A stretch of DNA of 37,284 nucleotides from an uncultured Lachnospiraceae bacterium (GCA_910576815.1 CAJTKA010000034.1:1-37284), one strand, 5' to 3'; positions 8,456-16,513 are shown, counted from the first letter of the stretch. The notes: a model not told the origin generated them from the sequence alone. Translations and numbers: made by a program.

Positions 8456-8650
8456 AACCTGAAATGCACGACAAAGTCTTGTTATTTTGAACCTACAGAT
8501 ACTTTAAACGGGATTCCTACATTGTCATATAGATGTCAGGCCTCCAGCCTTCGGGCATTACGCAGTGGAAGACAGAAGTATGGTTGCGGTTACCCACCTA
8601 GCGTTGCTAGGAGTCAAAATACAAGATCCGGCATTTTGGGTGCATAGATA
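8456..8650 (+). ncRNA. ssrS: 6S RNA
   Basis: This non-coding segment of about 195 bases has its own promoter and terminator. Its ends form the long closing stem expected of 6S RNA. CTTGTTATTTTGA near the 5' side pairs with TCAAAATACAAG near the 3' side, allowing one bulged base. AAATGC further out pairs with GCATTT, and CCTA pairs with TAGG inside. The middle contains GGCCTCCAGCCTTCGGGC and a large unpaired region, in keeping with the central bubble that mimics an open promoter and binds sigma-A RNA polymerase. The call rests on this architecture and on my memory of clostridial 6S sequences. A different structured RNA is possible, but it does not match tmRNA, RNase P RNA or SRP RNA. Confidence 0.75.
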
Positions 8651-8651
8651 C

Positions 8652-8710
8652 AAAAGATGGGCAAGCAGTCGTCACGCACGGCTGCTTTTGCTGATTCTCC
8701 CATCTTTTTT
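8652..8710 (+). terminator. Terminator of 6S RNA, overlapping the opposing coding end
   Basis: AAAAGATGGG (8652-8661) pairs with CCCATCTTTT (8699-8708), with an inner AAGCAG/CTGCTT stem, and runs into a T tract. The A tract on the other side would let it also act on the minus-strand gene. The right arm lies within the last codons of that gene, which ends at 8672. Confidence 0.8.
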
Positions 8711-10177
8711 CATCAGATTCATCACCGCGAAGCGGCCTGATACCGCAGCCATCGGCAGACCGCCGTTTGTAGACAGCCACTGGCTTGCCAGGAAGACGTT
8801 TTTTAATCCGCGGATGCTGTTCTTGGCGGTCAGGCTCTTATAACCTTTTTGCTCAAAGAAACTCATGTATGCGCCCTTGTATGCGCCGCACCATTTTGTG
8901 AAAGTGTAGGGCGAGTAGGTGTCAAGAACGATCAGTTTGTTTTCAAGAACGGGAAACAGATCACAGATGCGTAGTCTTACGGATTCTGCGATTTTTTCTT
9001 TTTCGGCAAGATAGCGTGATCGGTCCGCGTGAAGGGCCTTCCAGTATTCATAATCTTCCTTTTCCTGTGGGATATTGCATTGCAGGACTCGTTTATCCGC
9101 AGGAAACAGGCTCTCGTCATAGTCGTAGAGGCGAATGCCGATATGATCGAAATCGCGCGTTCCGACGCGGTAAGGTTCGCAGGGATAGACGGAGGAGCCG
9201 CAGGGCAGTCCGTAGCCCTCGGTGCCAGGGATGCCAAAAGAAATATGAAAGGCGGAGGAGACGTGATAGCCTTCCCCGGTCTCATACATATTCTTAAGCT
9301 TTTTATCCATGCACTTTGCGGGCAGGAGCTTATCAAAAGTCACGGCAGGGTCGGCGGTGCAGATCACGAAATCACAGTCTGCCGTACTTCCATCCGCAAA
9401 GGAGACGGATTTTGCCTGACGAGAGTCGATCTGAATGCCGGTAGCGGGCATATTGGTGTAGAGTTTTCCGCCGAGTGACAAAAAACGGTCTGTGATGCGT
9501 TTGATCATGCCGACGGAACCGCCCATGGGAATGGCGGCGCTTCCCCCGGTGTAAAAGCCGATGGAGCTTAACAGGGTGATGGCTTTATAGGAGGTGTGCA
9601 GATACTGCGTGAGCATCTCGCGCACGAATGGATTCTGAAAGCGGGCCGCAAGGTCCGCAATGGTATCGTTTCCGTATTCTTTGATCACTTTTCCCATATC
9701 TGCCATGGTCAGGCCGAATTTCAGATAATCGATCATATTCATATCCGCAAGAGACTTTTCGCAGGGGACGCGGACGGACTCAGACAATCTGATGTGGTCG
9801 AAAAGCTTGTTGATTTCCAGGCTGTCTTCGGGCGCGGTTTCCAGAAATTCTGCCCTTGCCTTTTCCAGATCACTCCAGAAATGCAGAGCTTTGCCGTCCT
9901 TGTGCAGGCAATAAAAATAGGGCTCACGGTAGAGGGTGGTATCGTCTTTCAGTGCACCGATGTTTTTCCAGATGGGATAAAGATCGTTTGTGGGAATACA
10001 GCCGGTCAGCCAGTGGATACAGTTGTCGATGTGATAACCCTGCCTGTTCCAGCCGGTGCATTCTCCGCCGGGTGTGGCGTTTTTTTCATAAAGGGCAACC
10101 TCGTAGCCGTTTTGCAGACCGTAAATGCCTGCGGAGAGTCCGGCTATACCGCCGCCGATGATAATGATTTTTTTCAT
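8672..10177 (-). CDS. CrtI-like FAD-dependent oxidoreductase (phytoene desaturase family)
   Basis: This 501-residue flavoprotein begins with the dinucleotide-binding motif IIIIGGGIAGLSAG (residues 4-17), followed by LYEKNATPGGECTG, which closes the FAD site. The overall layout, including a middle substrate domain and a C-terminal GLKNVFLASQW...GGLPMAAVSGR segment, matches the phytoene desaturase/carotenoid isomerase superfamily. In gut Clostridia such proteins are common without carotenoid pathways, so the substrate is unknown; a lipid or isoprenoid is a guess. No carotenoid genes are nearby. The start is at 10175-10177 with a modest AAGGAAA site. It is 41 bases downstream of a TetR gene on the same strand and is probably co-transcribed and controlled by it. 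Confidence 0.85.
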   Translation of the reverse strand: MKKIIIIGGGIAGLSAGIYGLQNGYEVALYEKNATPGGECTGWNRQGYHIDNCIHWLTGCIPTNDLYPIWKNIGALKDDTTLYREPYFYCLHKDGKALHFWSDLEKARAEFLETAPEDSLEINKLFDHIRLSESVRVPCEKSLADMNMIDYLKFGLTMADMGKVIKEYGNDTIADLAARFQNPFVREMLTQYLHTSYKAITLLSSIGFYTGGSAAIPMGGSVGMIKRITDRFLSLGGKLYTNMPATGIQIDSRQAKSVSFADGSTADCDFVICTADPAVTFDKLLPAKCMDKKLKNMYETGEGYHVSSAFHISFGIPGTEGYGLPCGSSVYPCEPYRVGTRDFDHIGIRLYDYDESLFPADKRVLQCNIPQEKEDYEYWKALHADRSRYLAEKEKIAESVRLRICDLFPVLENKLIVLDTYSPYTFTKWCGAYKGAYMSFFEQKGYKSLTAKNSIRGLKNVFLASQWLSTNGGLPMAAVSGRFAVMNLMKKDGRISKSSRA

Positions 10178-10218
10178 CTTTTATTGTTTCCTTTCTTTGG
10201 TTTCCGGTTCGGAAGTAA

Positions 10219-10812
10219 TCACCTGTCTTTGTTTCGGATGATGTCGATGAGCCAGGCCGTTTCGGGCAGTATTCCCTGCTCTAAAAGGACGGGAGAGACT
10301 GCCAGCTGTTCCATGATGCCCTGTACGCTGCTCCAGAAGGTAAAGGAGAGGGCGTAAGGATCACCCCCACGAAAATACCCTTGTTTCTGACCGGCTTCAA
10401 TGATTTTAGCGGATTGTTCGACCTGATCAACGCGCATGGCAATCTCTCTGATCTGCGCGGGGATTCCCTCGCTTCGCCTGGCCTGCGCCATCAAAACAAA
10501 CATATGGAAGACCCAGGGATTTTCTTTGGCATAAGAAAAGAGTATGTTTAAAAATCCCTCGAAAAAGGCGAGCGGATCATCATAGGTGAGCTTCTGCGGA
10601 AGGGTAGTGCCCTCCGCACCCATTTGCACGAGCACTTCATAGAGCTGTTCCTTGGAATCAAAATAGTGGAACATCAGGCCTGTGCTCATGTGGGCGGCTT
10701 TTGCGATGTCCCCGATCTTGGTATCAGCGTAGCCTTTTTTGACAAACAGTTCCAGCGCTTTATCCAAGATCAATTGTCTGCGTTGTTCTTTTTGTTCTTC
10801 GCGTGTGGGCAT
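10219..10812 (-). CDS. TetR-family transcriptional regulator
   Basis: This 197-residue repressor has the TetR N-terminal helix-turn-helix: RRQLILDKALELFVKKGYA followed by TKIGDIAKAAHMSTGLMFHYFDSKEQLYE (about 12-60). The ligand domain is variable and gives no clue to the effector. A GAAAGGG ribosome site precedes the ATG. The gene is first in a two-gene minus-strand unit with the CrtI-like oxidoreductase. A perfect palindrome (10898-10923) beside a TTGACA box about 80 bases upstream suggests that it represses its own operon. Confidence 0.92.
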   Translation of the reverse strand: MPTREEQKEQRRQLILDKALELFVKKGYADTKIGDIAKAAHMSTGLMFHYFDSKEQLYEVLVQMGAEGTTLPQKLTYDDPLAFFEGFLNILFSYAKENPWVFHMFVLMAQARRSEGIPAQIREIAMRVDQVEQSAKIIEAGQKQGYFRGGDPYALSFTFWSSVQGIMEQLAVSPVLLEQGILPETAWLIDIIRNKDR

Positions 10813-10897
10813 GGCTTTTCCCTTTCAAAATGGCATTGATTTCAAGATGATAAGCAGTATGATAATATGATTTGAAATGCAGCCCTTCTTTGTCAAA

Positions 10898-10923
10898 ATT
10901 CATTGAATGTGCGTTCAATGAAT
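10898..10923 (-). promoter_or_regulatory. Palindromic operator, probably for the TetR regulator
   Basis: ATTCATTGAA (10898-10907) and TTCAATGAAT (10914-10923) are perfect 10-base inverted arms around a 6-base centre. A third GTTCAAT half-site follows at about 10928-10934. On the minus strand the palindrome is directly upstream of a TTGACA -35 box (10891-10896); the matching -10 is weak (about 10867-10873). Confidence 0.7.
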
Positions 10924-11046
10924 ATATGTTCAATATAAAGCAGGAGGAGAGCGTTGTCAAGGAAAAAATAATAAGATCTTAAAATGAGACATAGTGTTGT
11001 CATGTTTTTTGTGGTATCCTTTAAAGAAAAAGGAGCAGACTGAAAG

Positions 11047-11673
11047 ATGAAATATCCCTGGATCGATGAATATTTAATGGCAAAGAGAAGTGTGACAAAG
11101 GATCTCCAAAAAGACTGGAATTGGATCAGGTATCATATCGGCGGGAAAATGTTTGCGGCGATCTGTTTGGGTCAGGACGATGAACCTTATTATATCACCA
11201 TGAAGTGTGATCCCGTGGAAGGGGATTTTCTAAGACAGCAGTACGAGGATATCATTCCCGGTTATTACATGAACAAACAGAACTGGAACTCGGTCAAACC
11301 TGACGGGGCGGTGCAGGATGATTTGATGCGCAGAATGCTGGATGAAGCTTACCGTTTGCAGCTTGCATCTTTTAGCGGGAAAAAGCAGCGGGAGATTCTC
11401 GCGCTTTCCGCCTGTGGCACGGACTGTCAAAAGTGCGGCTGCTATGGAGAGATGTGTCAGGGCTGTAATGCGCTTAACGGAAAAGTATTTCATGCGCCCA
11501 AGGGTAAGGCCTGCCCGATTTACCACTGTGCGGTGAACCAGAGTAAGTTTGCGAACTGTGCCCGCTGCGAGAAGCTCCCCTGTGATATCTGGAAAGCCAC
11601 CAAAGACCCTTCGATGACAGATGAGGCGTTTGCGGCAAATACGGCCGAGCGGGTGAAAAATTTGATTGGCTAG
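11047..11673 (+). CDS. MmcQ/YjbR-like domain fused to a Cys-rich DUF3795-like domain
   Basis: This 208-residue protein appears to have two domains. The first 110 residues resemble the MmcQ/YjbR fold family (the KMFAAICLG and YITMKCDP strands, then IIPGYYMNKQNWNSV). The remainder (about 118-205) is rich in cysteine: ACGTDCQKCGCYGEMCQGC, then CPIYHC, then CARCEKLPCD, as in DUF3795. The cysteines probably bind a metal, but no activity is known for either domain. AAGGAGC at 11030-11036 supports the ATG. There is no signal peptide. It is read in the same direction as the SpoIID gene 59 bases downstream, but a functional link is not evident. Confidence 0.8.
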   Translation: MKYPWIDEYLMAKRSVTKDLQKDWNWIRYHIGGKMFAAICLGQDDEPYYITMKCDPVEGDFLRQQYEDIIPGYYMNKQNWNSVKPDGAVQDDLMRRMLDEAYRLQLASFSGKKQREILALSACGTDCQKCGCYGEMCQGCNALNGKVFHAPKGKACPIYHCAVNQSKFANCARCEKLPCDIWKATKDPSMTDEAFAANTAERVKNLIG

Positions 11674-11732
11674 ATTCATAATCCTTTTCTATCCAACATA
11701 ACAATAAGGGAGGAAACGATAAGGACGACTTT

Positions 11733-13940
11733 ATGAGATACGATATGAGGCGGCTTGCCAAGCTTTCGCTCATCTTTTTGGGACTTCTCTTTTTGTTGTT
11801 ACTGCTTTTGGGCCGTCGGGAAAAACAGGAGTCGACTTCCGGACCGGAAGGGGAAAAAATCGCGGCGGAGGATGTGGGGATCCTGCTTGACGCACTGGGT
11901 GGACAGCTGATATTCCCGCAAGGTGAGAAAGAATCAGCAGAGGACGCTGCTGTGACAGGCGATGATTCGGATGTGGTGACTGTTCGATCGCCATATTTTA
12001 CATATGGGCAGTATGAGGAATTGCGCGCGCAGCTTGCGGGGGCTGATTTTGTGCTCCCCGATTTTTCTGACCGCTATGAGCCGGCGCACGCTCTCTTGAA
12101 GGAAGACTGGTACAAAGCTTTCCGTATTCTGTTGGCACATCTGGACCAAGAGTCTTCAATCTGGGAGACGACGATTTTCCTTCTCAAAGTAGATGAGAAA
12201 ATGAAGGAGGCATACACGGAAACAGGTGCCATGCAGGGGGCCTTTTCGTACTGCTCAGGGGCCTTTGCCGAAAATGTGTTACAGGAGATGAAGGTTTATG
12301 TGAAAAACGACGTACTTCTGACAATTGTGGAGGTGCTTCCTGAGGATCACTATCTGGGCAGCGTGTGGGTAATGGAGGTCACGGAGAACCGCTTGGACTG
12401 TTTTTACCGTCAGGTTGTTTTTTCGGCGGAAGTTTCAGGAGAGGCAGTTTCAAAGCTGCCACAGCGGGAGCAGATCGCCGATCTGACGTTTCGGGACGGC
12501 ATCCTTGTGCAGGCCAAAGAGCAGCGGGAAAAGGTGCATGGCAGGTTGCTGCGGCTTTCGGAGACGGAATTGGAGATCGAAGGAGAGGGCGTCTTTGAAT
12601 TGACGGAGGATGCGGCGTTTTACAGGCTTTATGGGAATCTGGCGACGCTTAACCGAGGTGATCTGCGGATGGGCTGCGCGGACACGGATTTTGTTTTGAG
12701 GAAGGGAAAGGTCTGTGCCGGGCTGGTATCGGAGCGTGAGGAGGCGGACCGGATTCGCGTACTTTTAAAAAACACGGCGGCGGGGAGCAGTTTTCACGAG
12801 ACGGTCACGCTGACTGTGGACGGAGAAAAGACGGTCCTTCGAAAAAAGGATATGAAGGTGGGAGAACGCAGGACTTTCCAAAGTGAGAATCTCACGGACA
12901 AGGTATTGGTGGAACTTGAGAACAGCAATAGAGAAGATCCTTTCTATCGGGGCAGCGTGGAATGCCTGCGGATGGAGGAGGGGATCGTTGTGGTCAACGA
13001 ACTGCCGCTGGAAGAATATCTCTACGGGGTGGTGCCAAGTGAGATGCCCGCATCCTATCCGGCCGAAGCACTTAAGGCGCAGGCGGTCTGTGCAAGGACT
13101 TACGCTTGCCGCTACATCCTCCATGCAGGACTGGCGGCCCTCGGCGCTCACGTTGATGATACGACATCTTATCAGGTTTATCACAATATTGCCGAGAATG
13201 CAAACACGACCACAGCGGTGAAGGAGACCGACGGGCTGCTTCTTACGTATCAGGGAGAACCGGCGGAGAATTACTATTATTCGACTTCCTGCGGTGCTGA
13301 TCCGGCAGATGAGTCGCTGCGGGAGGAAGACGCTTTTCGGGCGTTTATCGAAACATCGCATGAGGAGGATGTGGAAAGGGAGGAGCCTTGGTACCGCTGG
13401 ACCTATCAGGTGGAAAAGCTCGATGAAAAGCAGATTTACAAACGCTTACAGGAGAGATATCGGGCGGTGCCTGCCCAGATTTTGACAAGGACGAAGGGCG
13501 GTAATTACGCGTCAGAACCAATCGAAAAAACAGGGCAGGTGAGGAGCTTTGCCATTACGGAAAGAGGGGACGGCGGTATTGCGCAGACGCTTGTGATCGA
13601 GACGGAGCAGGCGGTGTATCAGGTCCTGTCGGAGTACAATATCCGCTATGTGTTATGTGATGGGGAAAGCGCTGTGATCAGGCAGGATGGGAGTAAGAGT
13701 GTGCAGCGTACGCTTGTTCCCAGCGCTTTTTTTGTGATGGATACAGATGCAAAGACTGGAAAAGGCGGAGAAACTGTGGTAGGATATACCTTGACCGGGG
13801 GAGGCTTCGGCCATGGGAAGGGAATGGCTCAGAATGGCGCGAAAGCACTCGGTAAGCAAGGGGCGTCCTGCGAGCAGATTCTTGCGGCCTATTATCCGGG
13901 CTGCACGGTCAGGAGTGCCGCGGATATCAATCAGGATTAA
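11733..13940 (+). CDS. SpoIID/LytB-domain membrane-anchored protein
   Basis: The 735-residue product starts with a membrane anchor (LAKLSLIFLGLLFLLLLLLG, about 9-28), placing the rest outside the cell. The SpoIID/LytB domain runs from about residue 420 to the end. It contains LPLEEYLYGVVPSEMPASYP, where Glu437 in PSEMP corresponds to the catalytic acid of SpoIID, then LKAQAVCARTYA, and the closing GGGFGHGKGMAQNGAKAL. SpoIID-type enzymes are lytic transglycosylases acting on peptidoglycan, in sporulation or cell-wall turnover. The roughly 390-residue extracellular region before the domain is much longer than in SpoIID itself, and I do not recognise it. AAGGA at 11721-11725 supports the start. 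The YihY gene follows after 17 bases. Confidence 0.88.
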   Translation: MRYDMRRLAKLSLIFLGLLFLLLLLLGRREKQESTSGPEGEKIAAEDVGILLDALGGQLIFPQGEKESAEDAAVTGDDSDVVTVRSPYFTYGQYEELRAQLAGADFVLPDFSDRYEPAHALLKEDWYKAFRILLAHLDQESSIWETTIFLLKVDEKMKEAYTETGAMQGAFSYCSGAFAENVLQEMKVYVKNDVLLTIVEVLPEDHYLGSVWVMEVTENRLDCFYRQVVFSAEVSGEAVSKLPQREQIADLTFRDGILVQAKEQREKVHGRLLRLSETELEIEGEGVFELTEDAAFYRLYGNLATLNRGDLRMGCADTDFVLRKGKVCAGLVSEREEADRIRVLLKNTAAGSSFHETVTLTVDGEKTVLRKKDMKVGERRTFQSENLTDKVLVELENSNREDPFYRGSVECLRMEEGIVVVNELPLEEYLYGVVPSEMPASYPAEALKAQAVCARTYACRYILHAGLAALGAHVDDTTSYQVYHNIAENANTTTAVKETDGLLLTYQGEPAENYYYSTSCGADPADESLREEDAFRAFIETSHEEDVEREEPWYRWTYQVEKLDEKQIYKRLQERYRAVPAQILTRTKGGNYASEPIEKTGQVRSFAITERGDGGIAQTLVIETEQAVYQVLSEYNIRYVLCDGESAVIRQDGSKSVQRTLVPSAFFVMDTDAKTGKGGETVVGYTLTGGGFGHGKGMAQNGAKALGKQGASCEQILAAYYPGCTVRSAADINQD

Positions 13941-13957
13941 CAGGAGACAGGAAAACG

Positions 13958-14815
13958 ATGCGCATGATTTATCGCCTTTTTTTAATATTCCGCGATTTCA
14001 ACTGGCAGATGACGAAGAAGAATATCAGTGCTTTTGCAGCCAGCACAGCGTTCTTTCTCTTTTTATCCATCATACCGCTTTTGATGGCGTTATGCGCGAT
14101 TTTACCCTTTACGAGATTGACGGAAGCAAATCTGATCAGCGCGATCACGCAGTTTACGCCGGATGCCGTTAACGGCCTGGTGGTGCGCATCGTATCGGAT
14201 GTCTATGCGAAATCGGCGGGAACGATCACGGTATTTGCCATCGTTACCATCTGGTCGGCGGCAAAGGCTATGCTGGCGCTGATTTATGGCTTAAATGCGG
14301 TTAATGACGTGGAAGAAAAGAGAAACTATGTTGTGCTGCGAATGATTGCCTGCTTTTATACAGTGATTATTTTGGCAGCGACGCTGGTGGCGCTGTTTGT
14401 GATGGTTTTCGGCAATGTGATCGTGGATATCCTGCTTCGGGATATTCCGCCGCTGCATCTGGTAGTGCGCCTGGTTATGCGTTTTCGTTTCCTGATTTCC
14501 TGGTTGATCCTTACTTTTATCTTTGCCATGATCTATACTTATGTGCCCAGCTGTAAACTGCGGTTTAAGACACAACTTCCGGGCGCGGCGTTTGCAGCGG
14601 TTTTATGGAGCGTAGCTTCTTTTGCCTTTTCCGTCTATGTGGATCATTACAACAGTTTCGGTACATACGGAAGTTTGACTACTGTGGTCATTTTGATGTT
14701 CTGGTTTTACATGCTGATGTACATATTGATGATTGGGGCGCATATCAACCGTTATTTCGGCCCTGTATATAAATTTCTGTTCGGGTGGCTTGACAAGTCG
14801 AAAGAAAGCCACTAA
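13958..14815 (+). CDS. YihY/BrkB-family membrane protein
   Basis: This 285-residue integral membrane protein has about six helices. The family pattern is clear: NISAFAASTAFFLFLSIIPL near the N-terminus and a C-terminal LPGAAFAAVLWSVASFAFSVYV region, then YGSLTTVVILMFWFYMLMYILMIGAHIN. YihY/BrkB proteins were once annotated as RNase BN in error; their transport or other role is unsettled. The CAGGAG site lies 17 bases after the SpoIID gene, so the two are probably one transcript. The promoter of the next operon is embedded in the last codons of this gene. Confidence 0.9.
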   Translation: MRMIYRLFLIFRDFNWQMTKKNISAFAASTAFFLFLSIIPLLMALCAILPFTRLTEANLISAITQFTPDAVNGLVVRIVSDVYAKSAGTITVFAIVTIWSAAKAMLALIYGLNAVNDVEEKRNYVVLRMIACFYTVIILAATLVALFVMVFGNVIVDILLRDIPPLHLVVRLVMRFRFLISWLILTFIFAMIYTYVPSCKLRFKTQLPGAAFAAVLWSVASFAFSVYVDHYNSFGTYGSLTTVVILMFWFYMLMYILMIGAHINRYFGPVYKFLFGWLDKSKESH

Positions 14816-14818
14816 AAT
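14790..14818 (+). promoter_or_regulatory. Promoter of the pheST operon, inside the end of the YihY gene
   Basis: TTGACA (14790-14795) and TAAAAT (14813-14818) have an exact 17-base spacer. The -10 box contains the YihY stop codon. Transcription would begin near 14825, just before the T-box leader. Confidence 0.8.
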
Positions 14819-14824
14819 AGCAGT

Positions 14825-15132
14825 TAGATTTATTTTTAGTGTAAAAGCGAAGAAGGTGTCAGTAGGAAGCGTTTTTCCGCCAGAGAGAGGGAATCATCGG
14901 CTGTAAGTTCCCTTCGGTTCAAAAGTTTTCCGAATTTCTCACCGGAGCTGTCTGTGTGAACGGGATGCGAACGTTAAGTCGTTGAACAATTAGCGCGGAA
15001 CGTAGAGGCACGTTACGCCAAAAGAAGCGTCTGTTTGTCGGGCTGTGTAATAAGCAGAAACCGCAAGCAGGAAATTGGGTGGTACCGCGGAGAAGATTCG
15101 TCCCATGTGTCTATGACATATGGGATTTTTTT
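14825..15132 (+). promoter_or_regulatory. T-box leader responding to tRNA-Phe
   Basis: The T-box core ATTGGGTGGTACCGCGG lies at 15074-15090. Stem I is recognisable: GGTG...CACC at its base, an AGTA motif (14861-14864) on the 5' side, a distal AGAGAG and a GGCTGTAAG loop closed by GGGAA/TTCCC. The specifier region on the 3' side reads GAATTTCT (14932-14939), so the codon is TTC (14936-14938) or TTT; both are Phe. The terminator is CCCATGTGTC/GACATATGGG followed by seven T (15102-15132). Uncharged tRNA-Phe should stabilise the antiterminator and allow pheST transcription. It fills the gene-free stretch before pheS. Confidence 0.93.
15102..15132 (+). terminator. T-box-controlled terminator before pheS
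   Basis: A ten-base stem (one G-T pair) with a 3-base loop is followed by ATTTTTTTG. It is the off state of the T-box switch. The 19 bases ATGGGATTTTTTTGCGTGC at its right side recur in the Erm leader. Confidence 0.9.
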
Positions 15133-15172
15133 GCGTGCATAAGCAGAGTAAAAAGAAAAAGGAGAACGGATT

Positions 15173-16192
15173 ATGAACGAAAAATTGGAACAAATCAAAG
15201 CCGAGGCCCTGCGACAGATCGAGGCCAGCGACGCCCTCGAAAAACTCAATGAGGTGAAGGTCAACTTCCTCGGGAAAAAAGGAGAACTGACGGCGGTGTT
15301 AAAGAGCATGAAGGACGTTGCGCCGGAAGACCGCCCGAAGGTGGGACAGCTTGTCAACGAGACCCGCGAGGAAATTGAGAAAGTGTTAGAAGCTTCTGTT
15401 AAAAAGATGGAGCGGGCGATTCGTGAGACCCGCTTGAAGACAGAGGTCATCGACGTCACTCTGCCCGCAAAAAAGGCAAAAGTGGGACACCGTCATCCCA
15501 ACACCATCGCGCTGGAAGAAGTGGAGCGTATCTTCATCGGTATGGGCTACGAGGTGGTGGAAGGCCCTGATGTGGAGAAGGATTATTATAATTTCGAGGC
15601 GTTAAACATCCCTGCGGATCACCCGGCAAAGGATGAGCAGGACACTTTCTATATCACGGGCGACATTCTGCTGCGGACACAGACCTCCTCTGTACAGGTG
15701 CATGAGATGGAGAAAGGCAAGCTGCCGATCCGCATGATCGCCCCGGGGCGGGTATTCCGTTCCGACGAGGTGGACGCGACCCATTCTCCGTCCTTCCATC
15801 AAATCGAGGGGCTGGTGATCGATAAGCATATCACACTGGCAGACTTGAAAGGAACTCTGGCTGAGTTTGCGAAAGAACTGTTCGGGGAAGATACCAAGGT
15901 GAAGTTCAGACCCCACCACTTCCCGTTCACGGAGCCCAGCGCGGAGATGGACGTGACCTGCTTTAAGTGCGGCGGAAAGGGCTGCCGTTTCTGCAAGGGC
16001 GAGGGCTGGATCGAGATCCTCGGCTGCGGCATGGTGCATCCCCATGTGCTGGAGATGAGCGGCATCGACCCGGAGCAGTATACAGGCTTTGCATTCGGCG
16101 TGGGACTGGAGCGAATCGCTCTGCTCAAATATGAGATCGACGATACGCGGCTTCTATATGAGAACGATATCCGTTTCTTAAAGCAGTTCTAG
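15173..16192 (+). CDS. pheS: Phenylalanine--tRNA ligase alpha subunit
   Basis: This 339-residue subunit matches the usual length. An N-terminal coiled-coil (about 1-85) that contacts tRNA is followed by the class II synthetase core. Motif 2 is visible around GRVFRSDEVDATHSPSFHQIEG, and motif 3 near the end is GFAFGVGLERIALLKYEIDD. A CFKCGGKGCRFCKGEGW segment gives four cysteines that may bind zinc, seen in many Firmicute PheS proteins. With PheT it forms an alpha2-beta2 enzyme that charges tRNA-Phe in the cytoplasm. AAAGGAG upstream sets the ATG. Expression is controlled by the T-box. The pheT gene does not follow directly: a small tautomerase gene intervenes. Confidence 0.97.
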   Translation: MNEKLEQIKAEALRQIEASDALEKLNEVKVNFLGKKGELTAVLKSMKDVAPEDRPKVGQLVNETREEIEKVLEASVKKMERAIRETRLKTEVIDVTLPAKKAKVGHRHPNTIALEEVERIFIGMGYEVVEGPDVEKDYYNFEALNIPADHPAKDEQDTFYITGDILLRTQTSSVQVHEMEKGKLPIRMIAPGRVFRSDEVDATHSPSFHQIEGLVIDKHITLADLKGTLAEFAKELFGEDTKVKFRPHHFPFTEPSAEMDVTCFKCGGKGCRFCKGEGWIEILGCGMVHPHVLEMSGIDPEQYTGFAFGVGLERIALLKYEIDDTRLLYENDIRFLKQF

Positions 16193-16282
16193 TGCGGCGG
16201 ATGTAAACGCAACAGACACGTTTGATACTGGATATTGCACGAAACTGTTCCGATGTGAAAGGAATGAAGAAGGGAAGTAAAT

Positions 16283-16513
16283 ATGCCACATGTAAAAATC
16301 AAATGCTTTTCTGGCAGGACGCAGGAGCAGAAAAAGAAATGTGCGGAAAAAATCGCGGAAGACATTTCAGAAATACTTGGATGCGATATTTCCAGTGTCT
16401 CCGTGGCGATTGAAGATGTCGACAGAGAAGTATGGAAAGAGGAAGTCTGGGATAAAGATATGGCTGCCGATAGAGAGTTGCTATATAAAAAACCGGGATA
16501 CTCATATGATTAA
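16283..16513 (+). CDS. Small tautomerase-superfamily protein (4-oxalocrotonate tautomerase-like)
   Basis: This 76-residue protein begins Met-Pro. In the 4-oxalocrotonate tautomerase superfamily, Met is removed and the exposed Pro acts as the catalytic base. The pattern MPHVKIKCFSGRTQEQKK, then AEKIAEDISEILGC and VSVAIEDVDREVW, fits the beta-alpha-beta fold; the family usually has 60-80 residues and forms oligomers. The substrate is unknown. A GAAGGGAAG site precedes the ATG. It lies 90 bases after pheS and 71 before pheT on the same strand, with no terminator visible between, so it is probably part of the T-box-controlled transcript. Confidence 0.8.
   Translation: MPHVKIKCFSGRTQEQKKKCAEKIAEDISEILGCDISSVSVAIEDVDREVWKEEVWDKDMAADRELLYKKPGYSYD

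Noticed and set aside
9596..10357. A 253-codon plus-strand frame opposite the CrtI-like and TetR genes
   Set aside because: It is a shadow of two recognisable minus-strand genes.
14810..14841. Inverted repeat CACTAAAA/TTTTAGTG after the YihY gene, considered as a terminator
   Set aside because: It is AT-rich, lacks a T-run after the stem and overlaps the pheST promoter, so termination here is doubtful.
14910..14925. CGGTTCAAAAG considered as a tRNA T-arm
   Set aside because: It lies within stem I of the T-box and no acceptor or anticodon stem surrounds it.
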